Origin: Cercis canadensis | Lineage: Eukaryota; Streptophyta; Magnoliopsida; Fabales; Fabaceae | DNA length: 64,000 nt | Assembly (NCBI GenBank): GCA_003255065.1 | Contig: QAOA01004365.1 | Coordinates: 211,124 to 275,123 of the forward strand | Direction of reading: 5' to 3' | Part shown: positions 49,001 through 57,915 of the stretch, piece after piece | Layout: every line of letters begins with the position of its first letter | Numbering within the stretch: the stretch's first letter is position 1 | The notes under the pieces: generated by a model | The model's input: only the letters and a program-made list of their open reading frames with translations | Database searches by the model: none | What the model was told of the DNA's origin: nothing | Position numbers and translations under genes: made by a program

Positions 49001-49353
49001 TCACCATACAGAGCAATAAATCCAGAATGAGAAAGTGTCGACAGTCAATCAAACACCAAACATGGTGAAAACCCTAATCGTTGTTATGAAAGAGACAAAA
49101 GAAAACAAAATGTACGAGCAGAAGAAAGAGAGATTAAGGATTTTATACCATCTCTGAAGTCACTGTCATCGCTCTCTTGGCTCTCTTCGCTCTCGTCAAT
49201 GTCAGCGGCGTCGTCAAAGAACTGCAAAACTGATCGGTTCTTCCTCTTCCGGCCACCATCAGTTTTGTCATCATCGTCCCCGCCACGCTTTCGCTTTCCG
49301 GCGGGAGCTTTGCCCTTGCTGGCGACGACCTTAGCCTTACCCTTGCCCGTCAT
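39494..49353 (-). CDS. SPT5L: SPT5-like WG/GW protein of RNA-directed DNA methylation (KTF1/RDM3)
   Basis: Eighteen exons: 49353-49149, 47348-47110, 47027-46872, 46777-46619, 46530-46447, 45718-45651, 45568-45239, 45144-45093, 44992-44837, 44687-44544, 44432-44330, 44239-44090, 43997-43943, 43846-43782 (or 43779), 43596-43527, 42774-42738, 42515-42461, 42382-39494. An acidic N-terminus (VLQFFDDAADIDESEESQE) is followed by the NGN domain (GRERHSAFCLMQKFVDLKS, FIYIEAEKQ), several KOW motifs (WARVKNGKYKGDLAQVEAV, IRVLEGPSKGRQGIVKHI, LRIRVGPLKGYLCRVI) and a long C-terminal tail with dozens of WG/GW pairs and an RGG-like FRGRGGFRGRG block. In Arabidopsis this tail binds AGO4 and the protein works with Pol V in RNA-directed DNA methylation. 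A single N at 40390 between 109-bp repeats breaks the frame; with one unit counted, the length is 1635 residues. Confidence 0.92.
40282..40497. repeat. SPT5L: direct repeat of 108 bp joined by a single N inside SPT5L exon 18
   Basis: TACCAAAGCCCCCACGATCC at 40282 recurs (one base different) at 40391, directly after the N at 40390. The copies differ at only about two positions. The offset of 109 is one more than a multiple of three and causes the frame change between the two halves of the exon. Collapsing one unit brings both halves into the same frame. Confidence 0.85.
40590..40985 (-). repeat. SPT5L: coding repeats of the WG/GW tail
   Basis: Two consecutive modules share the order NxNWSSGxTDAG, WGKKSNWNS, NQNTNWGRN. 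The first (EKQNSNWSSGRTDAGNQD) has an extra NQDSNLNKNSNWQSG block; the second (ENHNSHWSSGHTDAGNED) lacks it. This is internal minisatellite-like growth of the Argonaute-binding tail, without any N between units. Confidence 0.75.
44787..44818. repeat. (AT)n microsatellite in an SPT5L intron
   Basis: About 16 AT units directly after an A-run, located between exons 9 and 10. Confidence 0.9.
46036..46062. repeat. (AT)n microsatellite in an SPT5L intron
   Basis: About 13 AT units located between exons 5 and 6. Confidence 0.9.
47550..48486. repeat. SPT5L: diverged tandem duplication of about 450 bp in SPT5L intron 1
   Basis: The unit at about 47550-47995 repeats at about 47996-48486. Matching anchors in order are ATCACACCCAATAATA, CAATGTTCTTTCTATTT, AAGCAGCATTTTGTGTTCTG, AACCAAGGATATT, AAAACCCTGATGAA, ATATACATGCTCAAAC and GCAAGC-ACCCTTCCAT. 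The second copy has an insertion of about 40 bp (ACTCAACAGCCCAAATTC). No N lies between the copies and divergence is high, so this is a genuine old duplication. Confidence 0.75.
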
Positions 49354-49506
49354 CTCAGGTGATAACAATGCAGAGGAAGAGCCACACACACCGATTGCAT
49401 GTAAAAGGAGAGAAAGAGAGAGAGCACAGAAGCAGTGAAGTGTGAGGAGAGAGGACTGAAGTCTGAAGAGAGAGAGAGTCTGAGAGAGGAAAGACCGGTG
49501 GCAATG

Positions 49507-49512
49507 TGGGCC
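49507..49512. promoter_or_regulatory. site II-like TGGGCC upstream of SPT5L
   Basis: TGGGCC lies about 155 bp upstream of the SPT5L ATG, beyond a GA/CT-rich stretch that probably is the leader. Assigned by motif only. Confidence 0.35.
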
Positions 49513-49559
49513 CCTGGCAGTGGCAGCACACATTTATCTGTGTAGTTTATTAGTTTACA

Positions 49560-52500
49560 TTTTTATCCTTACCTTGGGGCGTTTCAGTGTCGCCAAACAT
49601 CAATATTTAGTGGCAAACTGACAACAAAAAAAAAACAATACTAATGTGTTAGACTTAGTGAAAATAGGTTGAGTAGGCTAAAGGTCTTGAGCTTAAATTT
49701 TTGAAGTTGTATTTATTAGAAAGAATTTATCGAATAGGGATTAATCTCATATCTAAAAAGTATGAAGATACATTCGATGTAAACAAAAAAAAATTGATTA
49801 AAAAATGTAATTTGACAAATTATTTATTAAAATAGAGCATTGTACAAACTTTTTACATAAATAATATAATTTTTATTATTTTATTTGTGGCATACTGATA
49901 AAGTTATACACGCTACATTAAGAAATAACATTTTAAGTGTCACGCTTCATGAATATAGTGTCACTCAACATCAATAATGTGTAGACCAACAGAAAAAAGA
50001 TAAAAGTATCACGCCATATTGAAATAGCGCCTTCTACTATGTCCTGCTATGAAGGGAGTAGCGCAACATCTTATCCGTAAAAAATTGCATGCCTAATGTC
50101 AATAATTTAAAATAATCACTCTACACTTGAAATAGCATGTTCAATATTGTCACGCTACTTAGAAATCACGCTATATTAAGTGTCACACTACTTTGTAAAG
50201 TATAATAACTTTCTCGGTAATCGACAATTTCAAAGTTTTTGAGAGTCAAATTAAAGTTGAGACATCTTACATTAATGTAGTGTTTCAACATTGAAAAATG
50301 CAACTTCTCAATGTGGCGTATACTATTTTGTCCAGATGCTATGAATAAAATAATAAAAAATATACAATTTGTGTAAAAAGTTTGAACAAATACTCTATTT
50401 TGATAAATATTTTACCAAATTACATTTTCTTAGTTAATTTACCATTTTTAGTTGCCACTTTTTTAAGATAGAGATTTTTTTAGACAATTATTCTTCAGTC
50501 ACTCAAATTAATAAATTAAAGTGGGCACAATTATAGTTGAGTTTTTAAATTTATCTTTTATTGATGAATGGTTATTACATATTAATTAGTGATCATTTTT
50601 TGATTAATAGCATCTCATATTGAACTGTAATTATCTAATGTTTCTCAATAACTACTCGTGAAGGCAATTTAAAAAAATGTAACAATTATGACTCACTAAT
50701 TTTCTTTTTTAGAAACTCATTTGAAGTTATTATTAATTAGAGTCACCTAAGAATAATTATCTCTTTTTTTTTTTTGCTATCTCTTCCTATCCATCAAAAT
50801 TAGTAAAACAGAAAAACAAAAGTAAGGAATTGTTAAAATAAAAACCGAAAATAAGGTGGTGCCACAAGAAATGACCTAACTATATATATATAATCATAAT
50901 ATTAACACAAAATCAAGTAGTTTTGTGCAGAATAATAAAATTATTCTTAAGACTTACAAATTCTATGTTTGAATACATAATCACAATCAAAGTACCAAAA
51001 AGTAAATAAATACATAATGATAAGAGTATTTTAATCATTTTATTTGATGTAGCAAGATCCTTGGTACTTTTTGATATTTTCTTCTCAAATTCAAACCTAG
51101 CGCTCCTTTTCCAAAAAAAAAAAAGAAGAAGTACATGAGTTGTTGTATTTTTGTTTTGGTTACATGACAACAAGATTCAACCCTTCACCACACCTTGAAT
51201 TATTAACTGTTCTAATATGAGGAAGAAAAATTTAGTTCTTAAAAGATGCAACAAAAGTTATTTTAAGTCTCTAAATTTTATTTATTTTTGTATAATTTGA
51301 GTTCTTGATAATTCAAAAAGTTAATAAAAATAATCCTTTTTAAGGACCTAATTAATAGTAAAAAAATATCATTTTAATCAACTTTTTAAACTTTTAAAGA
51401 ATACAATTTTTTTTTTCAAAACTCCAGTAATTTTCACTACATTTTTTAGTCTTTAAAAAGACCTTTTACTTGTTTTCATATTTATGTGTTTTTTTAACAT
51501 TAAATTTCATGCAAAGGTTCTTTGTAGAAAAAAGTTTGCTTTGCAAAAATACGGCTTGCAAGCTCTGAAATTGGAAACTCCAAACCCGAAAGACAGCTAA
51601 TCTAATTAAAAAAACCCAAGATGCAGAACCTTAGGGAAAATAAACTTTAGTCCTTAGCAAAGGAACACGGAAAGAATTATGACAATTCCAAATATTCATG
51701 CCAAGGCATATGGAGAAGATAACAAGGTGGATACAGAGAACAAGTATAAAGAAAAAGGGCAACTAATCACGTGGTAATTTATACTGGGTAGTGTAATAGC
51801 AAATATTACGCAAGTACAATCATAATTCTAATGACATTCAAGAATCACTCTCTCTTCAGATCAGAATTCCTCCATAGAAAGCATGCTAATTGAATAAAAT
51901 GGGTTAAATAGCTCCCAATGCATCTAATGGTACAATTCCAAGTGAAATAAAGGAACACCCACTAATTGAAAACTCATCCCTTCTACTTATGAGGACGATG
52001 TAAGATATCAGGGAAAGCAACATTGATCTGTGATAATCCCCTGCAGGGCCCTTTTCCTCCCTTGAAGACAAAGGACAGATAATGAAAAAGGCTTCAGGCT
52101 CTAGCTCTCTCGACCTCCTGCTCAATTTTGGTATCTCACTTGGGGGATTGGGGTTAAACTGTAAGGACCTTGTGTATTTAAAGAAATTTGACCTTTTTGA
52201 ATCCAAAAACTTGATAGAGCTCCCCATTCATCCAAGGCCTCAAATCTTCAAAGTGTAGATTTCTCCTTCTGCACTAGTTTGTGTCATCTTCATCCATCAA
52301 TTTTATCAAACCATCAGCTTGCTCGTCTGATACTGTTCTCCAGTGAAGAACTTCAGAGCATTCGAAGCCACATTTGTTTAAGATCTCTCCAGATATCTTG
52401 ACAGAGTTATTGCTCAAGTCTCAAGGACTTCTCGTTGACATAAGAGCAAATTACATCTTAAGAATAAGCTGTATGGTCATCGAAGAATTTCCCTCATCAA

Positions 52501-53074
52501 TTGGACACCAATTTTGGATATGAGAACTGCCTGCTGGACCTCTGTGGTTGCAATTCTGTACATTCACGTAGTTACATCTGTACAACGTAAAATTTATCAT
52601 TGCATTAGACCCTTGTTTCCATGATACTAAAGATTATCATCATTACACAATTATTTTTTACCTAGGCTAACTATCAATTAAGGGGACTCTTCAGTATTTG
52701 TGAAAAGCTGCCATCCTGCATTTTACTTGTCAACCGTGCATGATGTCTTCAATTAGGCCATATAAGCTATAAGCATCCTGACATGAACATGCTCCAAAAA
52801 CTTCTTGTTTTATGCATCATTTGGTTGTTTTCAATAAATACAATGCCCAAGTTTGTTTGTTCCATGTCACTGGCATTCACTGCAAAACGTTGCAAATGCA
52901 TATAGACGTCAACTACACCTTGATGACCTCTACAAATGAAATGGAACTTGAATCAGAATATTCAATTTTCTTTGACAGAAAAGCAACCGCTACCATGTGG
53001 CTGAGTGGCACGTCTCCACTCTCCAGTAACAATTAGTCAAACATTTTCTCAGGTTGACGTCAACTCTTAGTGCA
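49560..53074. other. intergenic DNA between SPT5L and the PPR gene
   Basis: No gene is supported. It holds the inverted repeat at 49785-50452 and AT-rich remnants up to about 51500. The part from 51850 to 53074 is less AT-rich and could include PPR 3' untranslated sequence or a decayed gene, but I cannot name one. Confidence 0.55.
49785..50452. mobile_element. inverted-repeat element, about 665 bp
   Basis: The left arm (AAAATGTAATTTGACAAATT, then AAAATAGAGCATTGTACAAA) pairs with the right arm (reverse complement AAAATGTAATTTGGTAAAAT, AAAATAGAGTATTTGTTCAA) over about 130 bases. The interior carries several short GTCACGCT-A-type units in both directions. No transposase frame is visible. It appears to be a non-autonomous DNA transposon. 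Confidence 0.7.
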
Positions 53075-55815
53075 TCAAGATACCACATTCATGGAAAACA
53101 TAAGATCACATATTTTTTCCTCCATGCAGACACTACCCTGCAAATTATAATTAGTGTGTAGGCTCTTCTTTTGCTTCCTAAAACCTTCTGCTTCAGAAAA
53201 TCTACCACTTCTTTCTAGACCGGCTACTAGCACATTATAAGTGCCTAATACAGGAGAAAATCCTTTAGTGAGCATGATTTTGTAAATTTTAAGTGCTTCA
53301 TCAACTCTTCCAACAGAGAAGTAAACACTAATTAAAGCAGTGTAAGTGGCAGTGCACTTATGGTCATCAGATAATAAGTTGAACATTTTTGTTGCAAAAG
53401 TGAGCCTCCTAGCACAACCAAGCCTATAGATCAAAAGAGAAGCTAGATAGACTCCAAGAGAATGTCCAGCTCTAGTCATTTCCTCCACAATTTCTACCAA
53501 CTTCGAAAATGAATTTGACCTGGTCAACAAGCCCATCAAGGCAATATANCACCTACTAGCACATTATAAGTGCCTAATACAGGAGAAAATCCTTTAGTGC
53601 GCATGATTTTGTAAATTTTAAGTGCTTCATCAACTCTTCCAACAGAGAAGTAAACACTAATTAAAGCAGTGTAAGTGGCAGTGCACTTATGGTCATCAGA
53701 TAATAAGTTGAACATTGTTGTTGCCAAAGTGAGCCTCCTAGCACAACCAAGCCTATAGATCAAAAGAGAAGCTAGATAGACTCCAAGAGAATGTCCAGCT
53801 CTAGTCATTTCCTCCACAATTTCTACCAACTTCGAAAATGAATTTGACCTGGTCAACAAGCCCATCAAGGCAATATATGCAGTTCTCTCAATACTTATGC
53901 CCATTTTTACACTATACTCGAAAGCCAACAAAGCACTATTTGGTCTGCAACAACCACAATTTACCTCAATGATGGTTGAGATAACCTCATGATCTAAAGG
54001 TACTTTCTTATCCATTATCCCTGCAAGTACACAGTCAACAGCAACCAGATTCCTCTTTTTCAAGAAAACAAACAGAAGCCCTTTATCTATATCAATAGGG
54101 GAATCTGTAGCAATTGTAACACAATCATTTGCCTCCTTCCTGTTGACACATCCAACAAAAAAGTGAGGATTGACTTGCCTGAGAAGGGTATCACTCTCAC
54201 CAGCAAATTTTAAAGCTTCCAATGCTTCCTTAAAAACAGGATAACGAAGAACAAGACGGTTTTCCTTCATATACTGAAGGATTTGGTTCATGGCCATGGT
54301 TCCAACAACTTTAGAACACCTCTCAATCAATATGTTGCACGCAGCTTTATCAGGTTGGGTCCCAACCTCTTGCATCTTTTCAAAAATCTCAAGGGCTTCC
54401 TGGCATTTTCCTGAAATTCATCAAAATAAGAATAATTGTCTTGCTTACAACCTTCACAATAAACAAAAGACAGCACTAGTTAGAATAGCAGATAAAGGTC
54501 AGCAGTAAGAAGTTTCTAAATGAAGTGGCAGCAAAAGCTAATTGCATGGAAGCTATCATTATGATGTTTTGATTTCAAAAAAGTGTTAGAGAAGCATGTA
54601 TAAACAATATGTTATTCAACTTATCAATAATACAAGCAAAGCAAATACATTATTTTAACATTGTAATTATATGGTTGTCAATTGGCTACATAAAACACAT
54701 ATCTCATGAGTGATTGATGATTGCCAATTGACAATATCCTGTTGAAGACTTTGACTTTTTGTCCTATATTCAAAGCACCCAAATATCATGACAGATGTAG
54801 TTTAAGTTCAATCAAAGATGAAATGGTAGCATCCAAAGGATACAATAATAAAAAACAGATTATAGCAAACCTTTCTGTACATTGTCAACAAACCATGCAT
54901 CAACTCTAAGAAAAAATGCCTAACTGTACAGAGAAAACATCAAATTAAAAGTTTATAAATTCTTTAATTAGGAAGAACAAGTACTGAATGCACACCCACG
55001 TAGACCATATAACAAACAGCTAATGGATAGCAGATACACTAACCAGATCCAATGAGATATTCCATTAAGACTGTGTAAGTGTAGCAATTAGGAGTGCACC
55101 CAGACTGAAGCATCTCCTTGTAAACATCAGTACCCTCCTTTACTCTGCCATTATCAAATAGAAGCTTCATACATGCAGTATAAGAAACAACAGTTGGGTA
55201 ACACCCTTTTGATTTCATTTCTTCCCACACCTTAATTGCCTCGTCGACATTCCCTGAATGTGATAGCCAATGCATAAGCGAAGTGTAAGTAACAGAGTCA
55301 ATTTTTATTCCTTTCTCCTGCATCTGCTGGAAAACGTGCTTCATAGACGAAATTCTCCCAGCTTCTCCAAAAATATCCAACATTGTTGTGTAAGTATACT
55401 GGTCATGCTTAAAACCTCTTAGCCCAGAAGCCCAATTGAAAAATAACCAAGCTTTCTCCATGGGTGGATGGGTTTTCAAAATCTGGTTGACTGTGTAAGA
55501 ATCCCATCTTATAGGGAGCTTCGGAAGCTGCTCTTGAGCAGAATCCCAAGTCGAATACTTTAGCATTCTATATATTTTTCCAACAATATCCCTCATATAC
55601 TCTTTGGAATCAGTACTCTCCTTGACCGATTTTAATGGTTTCAGATTCCTCCTATGAAATTGAGTAATGGGTTTCTTTTGTTTGTGGTGATGAATGGAAT
55701 GCATGCCTTTGACGAAAGGGTTCGAATAATGAAAGAGCTGAAGGACGAGGGAAGAAGAAAAAGAAGCAAACTTTCCGAGAACTCTATGGACATAGTTGTG
55801 TGGGGTTAGAAACAT
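53075..55815 (-). CDS. P-class pentatricopeptide repeat protein, probably organellar
   Basis: Two exons, 55815-55044 and 54410-53075, with phase 1 at the junction. PPR proteins bind organellar RNA and act in its processing or translation. About nine 35-residue motifs are visible, for example YTYTTMLDIFGEAGRISSM, VTYTSLMHWLSHSGNVDEA, VSYTACMKLLFDNGRVKEG, TATYTALISVYFSVGRVDEA and LGTYNVLVAGLERSGRFSEA. No E, DYW or SMR tail follows, hence P class. The N-terminus (MFLTPHNYVHRVLGKFASFSS) is basic and serine-rich, as for a transit peptide. A single N at 53549 between two copies of about 325 bp breaks the frame; counting one copy (offset 329) leaves a continuous protein of 592 residues. The break is therefore probably an assembly error, not a pseudogene. 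Confidence 0.87.
53224..53877. repeat. direct repeat of about 325 bp joined by a single N inside the PPR exon
   Basis: CTACTAGCACATTATAAGTG at 53224 recurs at 53553, and GCCCATCAAGGCAATATA at 53531 recurs at 53860, a constant offset of 329. The N at 53549 marks the join. I count about three differences over the unit (for example AGTGAGCATG against AGTGCGCATG), as between two alleles. Confidence 0.88.
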
Positions 55816-55955
55816 GGGATCGCCGGCTTTGTCTGTCTCTATTGCCGCCGGCTAGTTCCTCTTCGGAGCCGCGAACGAAGCATGCAAGTATTTGCTGTTG
55901 GTCACACGGGGACCCGAATTCGCTTATCCGCTGCTGCTTGGACCTCTTTTCGGGT

Positions 55956-56011
55956 TGGGCTTTATACACCCATAGGCCCTAGCCAGTTGGATCTGACATA
56001 GTTTTTGGGCT
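55956..56011. promoter_or_regulatory. site II-like elements upstream of the PPR gene
   Basis: TGGGCT occurs at 55956-55961 and 56006-56011, with an AGGCCC at 55974 between them. Clusters of TGGGCY elements are common in promoters of plant PPR and other organelle-biogenesis genes. Confidence 0.45.
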
Positions 56012-56060
56012 TGAAGCTGGATCCAAGTATAAACCCATATGTGACAAAAAAATGGTTATA

Positions 56061-56226
56061 NNNNNNNNNNNNNNNNNNNNNNNNNNNNNNNNNNNNNNNN
56101 NNNNNNNNNNNNNNNNNNNNNNNNNNNNNNNNNNNNNNNNNNNNNNNNNNNNNNNNNNNNNNNNNNNNNNNNNNNNNNNNNNNNNNNNNNNNNNNNNNNN
56201 NNNNNNNNNNNNNNNNNNNNNNNNNN
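56061..56226. other. assembly gap (166 N) followed by a poly-T run
   Basis: N bases are followed directly by about 27 T (56227-56253), mirroring the gap at 1671 that ends in poly-A. It lies in the upstream region of the PPR gene, so part of that promoter may be missing. Confidence 0.95.
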
Positions 56227-56257
<31 letters not shown>

Positions 56258-56969
56258 AATAGTTCAAGAGAAAATCATGCAAAAATTTCAAAAACAATCT
56301 TTCAAATTTGAGGATGTGTCAAGTGATAAAAACAAAAGTTATTTTACAAGTCCAATAGCTCATCTAGCCATCTAAACATCCTTCCTCTGTTCACCATCAA
56401 TTCCATTTTTATCTACCCATCTAAACATGATTTTTAGCAATTCCTCTTATCAAGTCCAATAGTTTATGTAAATATAGTCCAGTTTAAAGCTTCAGAACAG
56501 GTAGAAAGACTTCAATTTTAATCTATATCCTGAAAAAAGAGTCCAGCTCCAATCTCATCTAAAAAGTTTCTATATCTGATTTATATATCTATAATTTTCA
56601 CAACAAACCGAGTAAAACCTTAATCTTATTGGGTGGAAACCTCAACTGGTTCTACTGGGTTTTCCATTGAATCATACTTATAAATTAGTTCTCATAGCAA
56701 ACTGTAGAATTTGGATGAGCAAAAATCTGATTTGGCAGACTACATTGACTTTCTTCCTATAGCATATTGAAAATGTATTAGATACTATATTTTCTTCTAA
56801 TTGTTATTTCTTAGCTTCTCTTTGTTCTTTCTAATGAACTATCAATCTTTTAGCATTCATATCTGTTTTGAAAGTATCCTGGTGTTTCTTGATAAACCTT
56901 TTTTTTTTCTCTGAGAATTTCTTGATATAACTTGATAAATGTTGCACTAATGTCCCTCCATAGATAATT

Positions 56970-56996
56970 TGGAAACTGCAGTGATGATAAAGAAAG
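56970..56996 (-). pseudogene. possible remnant of a second transporter copy
   Basis: These 27 bases are identical to 58047-58073 in the transporter gene, in the same orientation, and there they encode part of the last membrane helix (FFIITAVSM). Weak further likeness (GAATTTCYTG) lies to the left. The clear match is short, so this may be a scrap from a decayed tandem copy or a chance or template-switch insertion. Confidence 0.35.
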
Positions 56997-57164
56997 AAAA
57001 AGTAATGCAAAATAATGCAATATAATTGCTTAACTTGGAAACTTTTTCAAATGATAATATATGCTATTAAGCAATGAAAAGCAATGCAATATATACAATC
57101 ATAGAGAAAAAAAAAAAAAAANAAATTTAAAAAAAAAAAAAAAAAGTCAAGCATGCATAGTTAT

Positions 57165-57310
57165 CACACCAAGTGGTGCGTGTGTTTCTCCAATATAATT
57201 GGAGGTAAAACTGAAAACATGATCTCCCACTCAGCTGTCAACCTTAGAGGCCACTAAGCTGGTCCCCTCTTTCGATCACTAACCTGCAGGTCAATGGTAT
57301 CCAGCCATTT
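57165..57310 (-). mobile_element. SINE-like remnant
   Basis: On the minus strand, AGCTTAGTGGCCTCTAAGG resembles a tRNA A box (AGCTCAGTTGG-type). About 35 bases later GGGAGATCATGTTTTCAG, then TTTTACCTCC, resembles a mutated B box in its usual frame (GGAGGTCATGGGTTCGA-type, then CTCACCTCC). This spacing and text are typical of tRNA-derived SINEs. It is too decayed to be a tRNA gene. Confidence 0.4.
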
Positions 57311-57915
57311 TGATTGTAGAGTTATTTGATGGAAAAGTAGTTATACATTTATATATATATATTTGCCATGAATTCATGATAATAATTGAGTTTAATTTGA
57401 TCCACTAAAACTTTAAACTGTACTTACTTTAGATTGAATAAACTTTTTTGTGTGGATCATAATTTTAGACTTAAGATCAACCCTCTCTTCCCTTAAGCAA
57501 TGCGCTCTAAACAAAATTTCAAGTTCTGCAAATTTTGGTGCTTATATATCTAATATAACGCTTGTAAATGGGTGTCAGATGCTTATACATTTGGCATTCT
57601 ACTTTTGCTTTCTGTATAATTAAGTCATTATTTAGCCAAAAATAAAAGAGTAGTTTTCCCCTAAATTTTCCAATGATATGCTGAGAAGAAGCACACAAAC
57701 TATAGCAGAGTTAACTGTATAATTCTTTAATTTTAAAGCACATACACTATGTTGCAAACACAGTAAAAAGCTAAGATAAATTACAAGGAGAATTTTCAAT
57801 ACAAACCATATAAGTAGTTATGAGATTTCTATAGCTGCACTATTCTTTTCCAAATTTCCTTTAATCATTCATCTAAGTAAAAGTTACAAACTGTAGAATT
57901 CTATGCCAAAGATCA

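Larger units (their letters stand above)
56254..57915. other. intergenic DNA downstream of the transporter
   Basis: No gene is supported. It contains a 27-bp exact match to the transporter exon (56970-56996), an A-run with an N at 57122, and a SINE-like remnant (57165-57310). The rest is AT-rich. Confidence 0.6.

Noticed and set aside
51904..52227. Minus-strand frame of 107 codons with NPNPPSEIPKLS, at first sight like a leucine-rich repeat
   Set aside because: No second repeat, no spacing of leucines and no kinase or membrane segment nearby; the likeness is too short.
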